Shown here: positions 41,150-52,269 of the stretch, piece by piece | Numbering within the stretch: position 1 is the stretch's first letter | Layout: each line of letters opens with the position of its first letter | Origin: Pectinophora gossypiella | Taxonomy: Eukaryota; Arthropoda; Insecta; Lepidoptera; Gelechiidae | Reading direction: 5' to 3' | Length of the DNA stretch: 64,000 nucleotides | Assembly: GCF_024362695.1 (NCBI RefSeq) | Contig: NC_065415.1 | Location: 13,557,438 to 13,621,437 of the forward strand | Notes under the pieces: generated by a model | The model's database searches: none | What the model was told of the DNA's origin: nothing | Seen by the model: the letters and a program-made list of their open reading frames with translations, nothing else | Translations under genes and position numbers: made by a program

Positions 41150-41279
41150 CAGCTATACAGGTTGTGAGAAGCTGCAGTAGTTTTAGGCGGATGAGACGTT
41201 CGTTATGTAAAAATTGACGATTCAAAGTGTAACTATGTTACCTACTGAATAAAGATATTTTTGAATTTGAATTTGAATT
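41150..41279 (+). repeat. Rep-I LINE 3' end
   Basis: GAGAAGCTGCAGTAGTTTTA, GGCGGATGAGACGTTCG, then TGAATAAAGATATTTTTG and (TTGAAT)n. Confidence 0.65.
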
Positions 41280-41544
41280 ACCATTAAATTGGTATCTCCA
41301 ACTTGCCAAGGACGTAAATTTTAATATTAAAAATTAATAAAATTACTGACTAATGTATATAATTACTATTATTTTTAAATAAGTATATAAAAATCATTAA
41401 AATGGTACGTAAGTCTTTCGATTTCGAGATAAATTAAAAACATTGGACGTGGGTAATTTATTTTTTACGAAATGGCAACGTAGAGTGGGATGACGTCAGC
41501 TGAGCTAACCTTGAAATGTTAGCTGTCAGTTTTCAGTATACCTG

Positions 41545-41690
41545 CGGGCTTAGCACCGTAAGCATGCGACTCTATTTCGCCGCGACAGAGATCATCTGTC
41601 TCTTTCTGAGCAGTACTGTGAGAGAGTGACGGGTGACGAATGTCGAGGCGAGAAAGAGTCGCGCGCTTACGGTGCTAAGCCCGCTGGTTT
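41545..41690. mobile_element. MITE-4, GC-rich palindromic element
   Basis: GCGGGCTTAGCACCGTAAGC at the left and its complement at the right, with matching inward segments (GCGACTCTATTTCGCC against GGCGAGAAAGAGTCGC). Total about 145 nt. Confidence 0.65.
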
Positions 41691-42276
41691 TATAATACCA
41701 TGGAAATAGCATAGTTCTTACGCTTCTCAACTCTGCACTCTGTTCGCTAGTATGCTTACATATTTATTAGATGAATGTAAGAAGACATTTGAAAGAAAGC
41801 CTGCGAGTACGATCCACTAATTTAAGTATTTATGCCTATCGCTTAACTTTTGTATTTCTTTTCTATTTGTTTTATTACATTATAAGCTAATTTAAGACAT
41901 AATAGTAATTATGTATATTTGAATGAACGATTAATTGTATATTTATGACGCCACGGGTTAATTTCATGTTGTAAATATTAAAAATGAATAAATAAATATA
42001 TAGATACGAGATTACCTCACTCCACCATACCATCTTTTAGAATTTTGTATGAAGTGTCTGAAGTGTTATATTATTATAGATACGTCCTCGGTACGTCAGT
42101 GCACTGACATCACACAATACGTCACTGACCTTTATGCGATACCAATTAGTCGAAAGCTTGTATGACCGCAATGAATGCTCGTTACGTCAGAACATAGATC
42201 ACGGAGTCAAATATTGCTCGGCCGCTTCCAGAGGTGACTATTTCTACAATAAATGACGTAAACAAAAAAGCGAGGA

Positions 42277-42537
42277 GGAGGAGCTCGGTGGCGAATCGGT
42301 AAACGCGCTCGGTCTGTGATAGTTGAAGTTAAGCAACTTTCGCAAAGGCCGGTCATAGGATGGGAGACCACAAAAAATAAAGTTTTCATCTCGAGCTCCC
42401 CCGTGTTTCGGAAGGCACGTTAAGCCGTTGGTCCCGGCTGCATTAGCAGTCGTTAATGGCCACCAATCCGCACTGGGCCCGCGTGCTGGTTTAAGGCCCG
42501 ATCTCCCTTTCCATCCATAGGGAAGGCTCGTACCCTC
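42277..42537 (+). mobile_element. SINE-C, 3'-truncated
   Basis: The head has a small deletion in the A box (TGGCGAATCGG). The 5S-like block and shared module are present; it stops at GGGAAGGCTCGTACC before the tail. Confidence 0.75.
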
Positions 42538-42677
42538 TATTTTTGACAGATAGCTTTGAATGCACTGAAGTTTTGCATGGTAATGCGCAAATTGATGAAA
42601 GATTATAGAAATTAAATTATATTATAAAATAAAAAGTAGGTGTCTGATTTTGTATTTGTATTTATGTTCTTATACCT

Positions 42678-42811
42678 AAAGGTTGCCTCGAAGAGCTTAC
42701 TACCTTAGCAATAAGGTAGTCTGTTGTACTACCTAACTGATTACCTATATTTTTTTATTTTTTTATGTTTATTTTAAGTGCAATAAATTGTTTTTGTATT
42801 GTATTGTATAA
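42678..42811 (+). repeat. LINE 3' tail (Rep-K)
   Basis: AAGGTTGCCTCGAAGAGC, then AGTGCAATAAATTG and (TTGTA)n. Confidence 0.6.
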
Positions 42812-42883
42812 TAGTCGACGCAATATTAATAATGTTATACTGTTGATTGCCTTATGCTTAGTTGATGATAGCTACTAAGTACA

Positions 42884-43031
42884 GTCATGAGCAATATATG
42901 TAATGTACCTACTTTAGGACTCTGTCGCACTAACATATTTGACATTTAGAGAGACTTACAGTTCAATTTGTCAAAAAAGTTAATGTGACATGGTACCAAA
43001 GTGTATACATATCAATGCTCGTGACCGTACT
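42884..43031. mobile_element. MITE-3, complete
   Basis: The ends CAGTCATGAGCAATAT and ATGCTCGTGACCG are inverted repeats flanked by TA. About 148 nt, non-coding. TA target and CAGT end suggest a Tc1/mariner derivative. Confidence 0.65.
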
Positions 43032-43214
43032 AAGTTTTCGAGATTTTCGAGATTAGATTAGATTCCGTGCTCTGTGCTTAACGTAATAATACAGTAGCGG
43101 GTACACTAATCAATAGCCTAGGAATGTACCTTTGAATTGCAAAGCAGTAAAGCAATTTAGTTGACGTGAAAGTGGGAAAAAATAGTCGGATAACGTCATT
43201 TATATTTTGTATTT

Positions 43215-43345
43215 TATTGTGTGATATCTGCATATGACACCCGTACGATTGAAGGCCAAAGTGGGTGAGATGTAAACATATCTCAGTTGCTGGTGGGGAG
43301 CGGAGAGTTGCCATTCTATACGTAGTATTTATTATTCCATGACTC
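43215..43345 (+). repeat. SINE-F fragment
   Basis: TGATATCTGCATATGACACC, then TTGCTGGTGGGGAGCGGAG and TATACGTAGTATTTATTATT. Confidence 0.45.
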
Positions 43346-43470
43346 TCCCATGCTTGGAAAAAATATATAGATGGCGTCATGGACGTCATCATAGACGACA
43401 GACATATTATGCATCTTTTATCTTTGTTCTTGAGTATAAAATGATGACCATTTTTATTAGTTATTTTACG

Positions 43471-43594
43471 GAGGAGCTCGAGATGAAAACATTTTTTTTT
43501 GTGGTCACCCATCCTATGACTGGCCTTTGCGAAAGTTGCTTAACTTCAACAATCGCAGACCGAGCGTGTTTACCGCTGCGCCACCGAGCTCCTC
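43471..43594 (-). mobile_element. SINE-C, head and 5S-like block only
   Basis: On the minus strand: GAGCTCGGTGGCGCAGCGG, the 5S-like block with GGATGGGTGACC, and the CTCGAGCTCC junction, where it stops. Confidence 0.7.
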
Positions 43595-44223
43595 AACGTA
43601 TGGATTTGCAACAACTAACAACGTATGGATTTGCAATTATCTGAAAATAAACAACTTTCTTCTTTCCTTAAATTTTTCTTTCTATGATGTTTTTTTATAA
43701 ACAAATCGTGTCGTATCAGGTGGCCAATACTAAACCTTTTCTAAGGACATCTCCAAACGAACGTCACAGTTGTACTAATCAATAAACTGGAGCCGTACAT
43801 CGAATAGCTGGGCACTGTTCTCCGCTAACTGTTATTAAGCAATCCTGTCAGGGATAATAGGTGTGCACTAGTGATATCGATACGATTGTTTAGTTTCTAC
43901 GCTGTTCTACAGATCAAACACGCGCAATGTGATAAAATCATCGATCGATTCGATATTTTTTTTCGAAATCTATAAGTTGTTTTTTCCCGTAGCATGCGTG
44001 GCTCGTGATTTTGTTCGTATTTTGACATAACGACATGGCTTATTTGGGATCACATATTAGCACCAATCGACAAAATGACATAATTGTATCGTCAGAATAG
44101 ATTAAATAACCGTTATAATTTTTTTTTTTTTTTTATTTTTATGGTTTTTATTCGCTTCCTGTAGGGCTAACATGCCCAACTTCCCCTTCTCAGCCACGTC
44201 GCTGCTTGTCTTCTCAGGCTTCT

Positions 44224-44366
44224 CGGACGACGCCCAGAGCCGAGGTTCGCGCCCAACTGGGCACCCTCAGGCCTGTTGTCTTAAACGTTGTACCGGGTGA
44301 GAGCCTTCAGCGCTCCCCAAGTAGTTAATGCCATCTGCGGTAAATCTACAATAAGTCACGTCAACA
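44224..44366 (+). repeat. Jockey-type 3' UTR on different upstream sequence
   Basis: It runs from GGACGACGCCCAGAGCCGAG to TCTACAATAAGTCACGTCAA, matching 37378-37530 apart from a small deletion. The sequence before it (44118-44223) is not from that element. Confidence 0.6.
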
Positions 44367-45099
44367 AACAAATCTTCTCAGGCACGTCGTTAAACCTGAT
44401 TAAAGGTTTGTGTCCTTTCTAACATGATGGACAAGTGTAGGCAATCGGTTTATCATCATAAGGTGGTGATTCATCATATCTACCAGTAGCCGGTTAAAAT
44501 CACATAATAGTATTAGCAAATTCACTAAGAAGTAACGAAACCGGAAACCAAATGCGTCACATATTATCCTAACTCGCTTATCCTGCTTTAAGAATAAAAC
44601 CAAGTAAGATTAAAAAATAGAGTTCAATGTTAAAACAATTCAAGCGACATTTGCTTGGTTGTTTAATAACAACTTATTTAGCGTTATTGTGCTAAACTGT
44701 GTACACTATTGGCCTGCAGTTTATACCTCCACACCTATGTTCTATACAAGTGATATATACATAATAATATAGTATATATTATATACAATGATATTTATAT
44801 ACACTATCTATGTATATACTATAAATATTAATTAAACACAAACAATAAACGCCTGTCTTAGCAGTCACACATGTTTGATTGAAACACATAATAATGGGTT
44901 CTTACCGCGCGTTTATGTGTTTTAATTATGTCAATAACCGCGTAAACTTAAAACAATGTTTGATTGACTCCACAACTCCTGCGTCCCACAGTGTGAGCAT
45001 CCATCAATTATTTTCATCATCGAAAGTATATTAAGTATTTTCTTTGGAACTTTGACGTTGGCAGAATCGGAACGATGCAGCCATAAGTAGAAAATAAAG

Positions 45100-45510
45100 G
45101 TCTGCTTTTAGGTTAAGATCTGGGCATATTCCATTAAAGAGCTTTGCTTACTTAATGAAAAAAACCTCTTCCCCAAACTGCGAAGTTTGTGGGAAGAGAG
45201 AAGATACGTACCATATCTTATATGAATGTACTCGGAATGCCTCACAAAGGCTGTTTTTATTTAAACATCTTAAAATTAGGAGTCAGAATAGTGATATAGG
45301 TGTCTTGGAGGCCTTTTTATCAGAACCTACGAGCAGAGAATCATATTTGATTTATGCTTTCATTCACAACAGCATCACATCTTAGGCTGTTGTGGGTGGA
45401 GGAATGAATTAAATATGATTTTTTATCAGTTTTAGTCAGTCTTGATCGATTGGGCTGGCATAACAAATTTTGTTAAAAGCCCTTAAGTAAATTAAAGACA
45501 AAAAAAAAAT
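45100..45510 (+). pseudogene. LINE ORF C-terminus with 3' UTR and short poly(A)
   Basis: The frame reads RLRSGHIPLKSFAYLMKKTS, then CEVCGKREDTYHILYECTRN and FLFKHLKIRS. CxxC...H(IL)..C after an RLRSGH block is the usual C-terminal pattern of Jockey/CR1-group LINEs. A stop follows at 45383, then about 110 nt of UTR and A9. It is 5'-truncated. Confidence 0.65.
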
Positions 45511-45545
45511 AAAGGTCTTGACAGACAGACGGCCACTAAAAAAGT

Positions 45546-45705
45546 GATCCTATTATCACCATCATTGATCAGCCCACATCATTCCACTGTTGGGTATAGG
45601 CCTCCTCCGTTTTGCACCTCTCTTTCCGGTCCTGCTTTAACCTCATCCACAAATTACTTGCCGTTGCAACTATGCCATCCGACCACCGGGCTGCTGAAAG
45701 TGATC
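45546..45705 (-). pseudogene. LINE-T (RTE-like) C-terminal remnant
   Basis: Minus-strand frame: ARWSDGIVATASNLWMRLKQ, then EEAYTQQWNDVG and stop, with the GGCCTATACCCAACAGTGG end. Same family as 9926-10441. Confidence 0.65.
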
Positions 45706-46139
45706 CTATAAGAGCCGTTTTTCCTTTTAAGGTTAGAAACCCTAAAGAGGTGAAGTTGAACACTAGTTTATTTTTAATTCTAATGTAAAGAATCTGCTAA
45801 TCGATAGTCTCGCCGACCATCCCTATAACATTCGCGATCTCAGTAACAACTGCTCTCATTAAACGTTCGTAGTTACACCGTAACACTGACATATCTTGTC
45901 GCTCCCGGCTACGTGCGACCGTAGTGTTGCGGTTAAACTGGAACTTTTGTTACAAAATTAAAAGTCTGTTTTCTGCTTCTCTTGAACTAGGAGTAGAGAA
46001 ACACGCAAACCGTTGTTTGAATGGTTGTATTTAATTCTATTTTATTCTTAACACGTTACGGGTAAGAGCGTCAAGAGACGAGAGGCTGATATCACTTCGA
46101 AATGACACATGAGTCCACACATTTTTTCACATCATCATC

Positions 46140-46463
46140 AACATCCTATATACGTCCCACTGCTGGGCACAGGCCTCCCCTCAATCAACCAGAGGGGGTA
46201 TGGAGCATACTCCACCACGCTGCTCCAATGCGGGTTGGTGGAGGTGTTTTTACGGCTAATAGCCGGGACCAACGGCTTAACGTGCCCTCCGAAGCACGGA
46301 ATCATCTTACTTTTTCGGACAATCAGGTGATTCAAGCCTGAAAAGTCCTTACCAAACAAAGGACAGTCTCACAAAGTGATTTCGACAATGTCCCCATCGG
46401 GAATCGAACCCGGACCTCCAGATCGTGAGCCTAACGCTCTAACCACTAGACCACGGAGGCTGT
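46140..46463 (-). mobile_element. SINE-A, full length
   Basis: Complete on the minus strand with intact A and B boxes. Confidence 0.85.
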
Positions 46464-47518
46464 CAACCACTTTCGTTTTTCACATATTTCTTGTAAATAT
46501 TTGCGATGTGCTCCAATATCTCACAATACAACTAGTGTCACTTAAGAGAAATATTAATAAATTATTGGTGCAAGGAAGGACTATCCAGACTACGTTCCCA
46601 AAATAATACAGATGGCGCTGTTAAGACTTATCGTGATAATTAATAAAAAATAAAATAAAATAATTGTTTATTGTCATAGAAAAAGATCGACACAACATTG
46701 GGTACTACAGCTAGGACACACAAATGCTACAGAAGTATAACCCTGCTACCTGAACTAGGAGACCTGTATCTCAGGAAGCAGTGTTCAGCAATTACATCTT
46801 TTATAACATCGGTTTACGCAGACCATTGTTAAACTGAATTTATTTGACAATAAACTGTGCTTAAATAAGAACAAATAAACATGCATTTTGAAATTGAATG
46901 CAATTTGAATTACCTATTTTCTCATTATTCTGGTACATAATTATTCAAAAATATTATGTAATAGTAGAAGCATATATATAAATAATTATTGCTTGATTTT
47001 TGGATCAGATTATGTATAGAATTATCCCAACAAAAACATTTTCATGTAAAATGTTGTCAAGACGAGGTCATATCGATCACAATGTCAAAAAGTCATCAGA
47101 TCTCATGTGGCGCCAAGTTTCTAATTCTACACGTCCTAATTATCAATTACTATAATTTCACAAACTCTACACGTTAGGCGAACTATGGGGCTTGCCCCCA
47201 GATGTTGCTACCTATATTGATTATCTTTATTTTTATCTGAATAATAATGGGTGGAAGATGTAATTGTATCTGGGTATAATAAAAAGAGTCATCATTTATA
47301 CCCAAAAACAAAGATAAAAGATGCACGATGTCTGTTATTTATCCATGAAATCAGAAGACTTTAACGAAGGAATTCACATAGGCAATTTGTATGTATGTTT
47401 ATGTATGTATGTGTATGTGTATATATATTTATTTACGGTGTTTTTAGTTATGTTGGTGTCATTATATATTATGTTTATTGCACCATCCCGTGCTTCAATG
47501 CATAAACTTCTTTCACCC

Positions 47519-47630
47519 TAAGGTTGCCTGGCAGAAATTGCTGTTTAGCAAAAACGCCGCCTATTGTGCTTATTTTTATTCGTATGTTTATATACTTTGT
47601 ATATGTGGTTGTGCAGTAAAGTATTATTGA
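47519..47630 (+). repeat. LINE 3' tail (Rep-K)
   Basis: AAGGTTGCCTGGCAGAAATT, GCCGCCTATTGTGCTT, then GCAGTAAAGTATTATTGATT. Confidence 0.6.
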
Positions 47631-47661
47631 TTGATTGAAGGAATAAACAGCGCCATATTTG

Positions 47662-47872
47662 GGTGAATATCAAAATGTGTCAAGTTTGGTGGCGACTGTC
47701 ATATAATTTTTTCGTGAAAAATTAGGGAAATTGGGAAAATTGGGAATTGAAAAATTCCTTTTTCATGTCGGAACCGAGGATCCTTTTGGATCTTTTTCAT
47801 GTCGGAACCTAATTTTTCACGAAAAAATAATATCACCAAACTTGAAATTTTGAGATTCACCCATTTTCTTGG
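47662..47872. mobile_element. MITE-7, inverted-repeat element
   Basis: Left GGGTGAATATCAAAATGTG and TTTTTTCGTGAAAAATTAGG; right is their inverse (CCTAATTTTTCACGAAAAAA, then AGATTCACCC). About 210 nt. Confidence 0.6.
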
Positions 47873-47947
47873 AGAATGTAGTCTAGAATTCTCTCAGTAT
47901 CTTTACTTCCAGTCTATAGAAAGAATACTCATTCGTGCTTACTTTAT

Positions 47948-48125
47948 GTAAGTAGGAAATCAGAAATCAGAATCATTTATTCAACTTAATTATCATGGAT
48001 AAACTTGTTGAAGGTCAATGTAACATTTTTGAATTTACGTCATTTCGCAAGGTGTTATGGCTGAGGAGAAGAAATGACAAGAGACTGCAACAGCAACACA
48101 TCTTTTAAATGAATGAGGGTACATT
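47948..48125 (-). repeat. Rep-G dispersed repeat
   Basis: Shares TCATGGATAAACTTGTTGAA and GCAAGGTGTTATGGCTGAG with 13620-13815. Confidence 0.55.
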
Positions 48126-48484
48126 ACAAGTTATTTATTATATTATATATTTATAACATGGTATGTACTTACAGTACAGTGTACAATACAGTATAAATTG
48201 ACAGCTAAAGTGACATTGACTGATTATAAAAACATGAAACCCGCTGATTGTTTCCCACTTGTCGAAGTGAAGTGGCATAATGCGTTAGGATAAGCAGGAT
48301 ACAAGAAATATACGCTGAATTATTATTAATAACCATGTATTTATTTATTACAATAAATCAAATCAAATCAATTTATTTGCGAGAACACATAAAATACAAA
48401 AAGTGGTAATAAACCGTTGAATTCGACTTTATGCGCTTTAATTTTACTCTACGTACTCTGTTAGAAAAAGCTTAAGCGAAAGCT

Positions 48485-48720
48485 GATGGTAGGGCTGGCA
48501 GAGGAAGACCGAGAAGGACTTACATTGACCAAATTGGAGATGTCCTTAAAAAAGGTTTAATACGATCTACTCTGAACCGGCGTGCGTGTATGAGGCGATT
48601 GATGAATGTGGAGGAAGCAAGAGAAGCGTGTCAGGATCGAAGCAAAAGGAATACTATAGTCTCTGGTTACTTCGGTAGGAAATAGGCGTGAGTTTATGTA
48701 TGTATGTATGTATGTATGGT
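48485..48720 (+). pseudogene. LINE-R ORF2 C-terminus and 3' end
   Basis: The frame reads GRAGRGRPRRTYIDQIGDVL, then IRSTLNRRACMRRLMNVEEA. It ends GGTAGGAAATAGGCGTGAG then (TATG)n, the typical terminus of this family. Confidence 0.7.
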
Positions 48721-48781
48721 TTTTACTGTAATGGCTGAATGTAAAACTGTAATAAATAAATAAATAAATAAATGTCCAGTC

Positions 48782-48955
48782 ATGAGCAATATATTGTACC
48801 CACTGTAGGACTCTGTTGCACTAATATATTTGACATTTAGTGAGACTTACAGTTCAATTTGTCAAAAAAGTTAATGTAACGTGGTACCAAAGTGTATACA
48901 TATACCAAAGTGTATACAGGTACCATGACCGCTCGTGACCGTACTCTGCTAGAAT
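48782..48955. mobile_element. MITE-3, complete with internal duplication
   Basis: CAGTCATGAGCAATAT to GCTCGTGACCGTAC. The block TACCAAAGTGTATACA occurs twice near the right end. Confidence 0.65.
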
Positions 48956-49084
48956 ACATTTTAAATAAAGATGGAAACAAGCGAGTTATTCCCAACACAA
49001 GTCTTTTTAGTACTTAATGGGAAGACTTATTCACATATTGTTATGTTGATTTGGAAATCATTTTTTTTTATATAAAACTACCAC

Positions 49085-49190
49085 CACCTATCACGTTGGT
49101 CTAACCGAAAACAAAGGTGTGAGTACCTAATTCATCTTGCGATGTTTGTACCTCTAACTACCCCAATTGGGACCTGAGCTTATGTTTTAT
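49085..49190 (+). mobile_element. SINE-D, 3' part
   Basis: ACCTATCACGTTGGTCTAAC, then CTACCCCAATTGGGACCTG. Confidence 0.55.
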
Positions 49191-49231
49191 GAATTACAAA
49201 AGTAAGAGAAAAGAAAATAATTTTACTTTGG

Positions 49232-49440
49232 CAAATAGTAGCCGCGCCTGACTGCTTAACGTACCCTCCGAAGCACGTATTACTTTCTGAGAATCGAGTG
49301 ATCAGAGTGCAATGTCCTAACCATATTAGTCATCACAAAGTAATTTTTGAGATTATTACCCCACTGGGATTCGAACTCTAAACCTCCGCCTCGTGACTCC
49401 AACGCGCAACCACTGGTTCACATAGGCCGTTACAAGTCAA
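49232..49440 (-). mobile_element. SINE-B, head and middle, diverged
   Basis: Complement of the SINE-B head through the shared module; tail absent. Confidence 0.65.
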
Positions 49441-49498
49441 TTCACTTATTACTAGGTTTATTAGCCGTTGGTCCCGGTTATTACTTACTGATGTAAGT

Positions 49499-49578
49499 AC
49501 AGTCATGAGCAATATAATGTACCCACTTTAGGACTCTGTCGCACTAACATATTTGACATTTAGTGAGACTTACAGTTC
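49499..49578. mobile_element. MITE-3, left half
   Basis: CAGTCATGAGCAATATAATG through GAGACTTACAGTTCAG, then broken exactly where the palindrome begins. Confidence 0.6.
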
Positions 49579-50146
49579 AGAAGAAACTCAGAGGTACATC
49601 CATCGCAAGATGAACTAAGTACCCACGCCTCACCGAGCTTTCTGTTAGACCAAAGTAATTGCAATCGAAATTGTATAAATAAACCTAGTCTTCTTCTATC
49701 GTGTGGATTGTGAGGTCCCCCCCATCAACCCTGCTGTCAGGATTTTGCTAAGCCGCCATAGGCCCCTGACATGACTCATGTAACGACTACGTACGGTCAC
49801 GAGCATTAATATGTATACATATTAATATGTATACATATGTATACATATTAATGCTCGTGACCGTACGTAGTTATATATGTATACATATTAATATGTATAC
49901 ATATGTATACATATTAATGCTCGTGACCGTACGTAGTCGTTACATGAGTCATATCAGGGGCCTACGGCGGCTTAGCAAAATCCTGACAGCAGGGTTGATG
50001 GGGGGGACCTCACAATCCACACGATAGAAGAAGACTAGGTTTATTTATACAATTTCGATTGCAATTACTTTGGTCTAACAGAAAGCTCGGTGAGGCGTGG
50101 GTACTTAGTTCATCTTGCGATGGATGTACCTCTGAGTTTCTTCTGA
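49577..50146. repeat. Near-perfect inverted duplication, 246-nt arms
   Basis: The arms 49577-49822 and 49901-50146 differ at only two positions by my reading (CCATAGG/CCGTAGG and GACATG/GATATG). Each arm holds the same SINE-D 3' part, SINE-B tail and MITE-3 terminal sequence. The 78-nt spacer is made of ATGTATACATAT units and MITE-3 ends. Confidence 0.88.
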
Positions 50147-50539
50147 GTAGTCATAAGCTTAAGTTATACAATTTCGCTAACTATCACTAGTTGGTCAGGT
50201 CCGCATAAAATCTGAAATAGAATATCGTGTTCATTAGTTAATTGGCTAACTAGAGCTGCACCCATTTACCTAATTTATTCTAACTGGCGTCATATTAACG
50301 CGAAGGACTTCAAAAAATACTGCACAGGATTTTCAAAAGGGAAATTTAATGAAACCGGTGCGAAAAAATAAGGGTTACATTAAAAAAGTGTCATTTTATT
50401 TTTGTAAGGCGAGACGAGCTTTGAATCAACTAACTGTAGTTAGCACGTCGCTTCTGTTTTTTTTATTTCTCATTATAGATACACAACGAGGCTTTTTTGT
50501 AGTCGTTAACATGCATCTTTGAAATGTATGTTTTGAGGT

Positions 50540-50660
50540 CAGTTAAACATTTTTAAATCTACGTCATTTCGCAAGGTGTTATGGCTGAGGAGAAGGAATG
50601 ACAAGAAACTGCAACAGCAACACATCTTTTAAATCAATGTAGGTATTATTTAATAACTAG
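50540..50660 (-). repeat. Rep-G dispersed repeat, short
   Basis: GCAAGGTGTTATGGCTGAGG and GCAACAGCAACACATCTTTT. Confidence 0.5.
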
Positions 50661-51102
50661 AGAAACACATTTAATATCAGGCATTTTTATCATCATTAAT
50701 CTAGCTTTTTTACATAAAGTAATAATTATTATGCTCACATGAAGAGCATTGATAATAATTATTGGAATTTTCCTCAATATTTTCTTTAAACAAAGATGGC
50801 GATAATTACGAAGAATACTTTTAGGCCCTCCTTATTCATTGCTTACGAACTCAATCACTTCAAAGCACTTGTCAAAATCAACGAGATCTGTCAAAAGGTT
50901 CGTTAAAAACAAACAAAACGCACACGAATTTAAAATTTAAAATCACAGTGGAATTAATTAATTCCTTTGTTCTTGAGCTCATATTTTGGGGTTGAACGAG
51001 CTCCTTAATTAATCGGTCGTAATCAAATCAACAGGGTTCCGAACAGGTCCCGAAACAATGTTGGGATTACTTGAACCTTTATCCGATTTTTTCAAACTTT
51101 TT

Positions 51103-51295
51103 ATATTCAGGATGATAGTGACATCGTAACGAAAACTTTGAAGGATGATTTGGACCATGATTCTGAGTTGAATTTTATGTCGCAAAAGTGTGGAATTGAA
51201 ATAAATAAAAAAATATAAGTACTAAAGATTTCATTAATTTTTCGACGGGAAATTTCACTTGATATCAACTCAGAGTCATGGTCTGAATCTTATGG
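51103..51295. mobile_element. MITE-2, diverged
   Basis: GTGACATCGTAACGAAAACT and, in inverse, TTGATATCAACTCAGAGTCA; the right terminus is lost. Confidence 0.6.
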
Positions 51296-51499
51296 TGTTA
51301 AAATTGTACTCAGGGTGCTTTTTTAAGATAACATCTAAACTCGTTTCATCGATACCAATACGTTCAACATTTGAATTTTATTGATATACTTATTATTGAA
51401 ATAACCAATTGAAGTCTTAGGAAGTTACTGTATTTCTGTGTGTCGCATGTTTGCTTTTCAGACAGGCAGTGCCGCGCGCTGGTACGATCTCTATAGTTT

Positions 51500-51612
51500 T
51501 TACTTATTAGCTCGACCATTATACGAGTACGGCTCACCGCCTATCACGTTGATCTAACAGAAAACTCGGTGAGGTGTGGGTACTTATTATCTTGCGATGG
51601 ATGTACCTTTGA
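51500..51612 (+). mobile_element. SINE-D, 3' part
   Basis: GCTCGACCATTATACGAG, then CACCGCCTATCACGTTG, AGGTGTGGGTACTTA and GATGGATGTACC. Confidence 0.6.
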
Positions 51613-51702
51613 CTACGTAACAATCATATTAGCTTTTTACTACTCATCAGGACTAGAGGAATTGAGGTCAATTCCTATGAAAGCTTATGTTACAATTAAA
51701 AC

Positions 51703-51888
51703 ACGTAATATCGGGTTCTTACCGCGTTAATCAGGGATATGAGACTTCTGATATTTCAACACTGTTGCAAGTGCCATGACCACGGGATGATTTGTCGTTC
51801 CACATGATTATGGTAACCGTGATCACGGTCCCGTGAAATGATGATAACGCGATAAGAACCCGGTATTATGTGTTTTAATTTTATTATG
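51703..51888. mobile_element. MITE-6, complete
   Basis: The ends AAAACACGTAATATCGGGTT and AACCCGGTATTATGTGTTTT are inverted; the inner arms include CTTACCGCGTTA and TAACGCGATAAG. Confidence 0.7.
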
Positions 51889-51892
51889 ATAA

Positions 51893-52268
51893 TGGTGCTA
51901 ATTCCTGCAGACGCCATCTAATTTTATTTTAAGTTATACCTGTCATTTTCTTATCCGTTGAAAAAGAAAGGGACGGGTAATCGACAAGCATAAAATTTAT
52001 GGAATACACGTCAATTTTAAGCATAAAATCTAAAACAATCGTCTAAAAATTTTACATCGGTCAATAACCCGACAGAGTCAAGTAGACAGTACGTCAAATG
52101 GATTACATACCAGCGACATACTTTTTTGATTCGCCCGGGTTATTCATTCATTTATTCATTATTCCTAAAATTAAGAGCAGTCAATCATCCGTCCCTTTCC
52201 TTTTCAGCGGATAAGAAAATGACAGGTATAAGTAAAATTAGGAGGTATCTGTAAGAACCGGGGCCATT
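51893..52268. mobile_element. MITE-5, complete, adjacent to MITE-6
   Basis: GGTGCTAATTCCTGCAGACG, then TTATTTTAAGTTATACCTGT; inverse at the right (GATAAGAAAATGACAGGTAT, then ACCGGGGCC). Confidence 0.7.
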
Positions 52269-52269
52269 A

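Noticed and set aside
46138..46359. Recurring protein-like frame MFGKDFSGLNHLIVRKSK seen at 8891, 12395, 23044, 46138 and elsewhere
   Set aside because: It is the translation of SINE-A copies in one frame; conservation reflects the repeat, not a gene.
49790..49940. CRISPR-like or tandem array of ATGTATACATATTAAT
   Set aside because: The units belong to MITE ends and an inverted duplication in eukaryotic DNA; there are no regular spacers.
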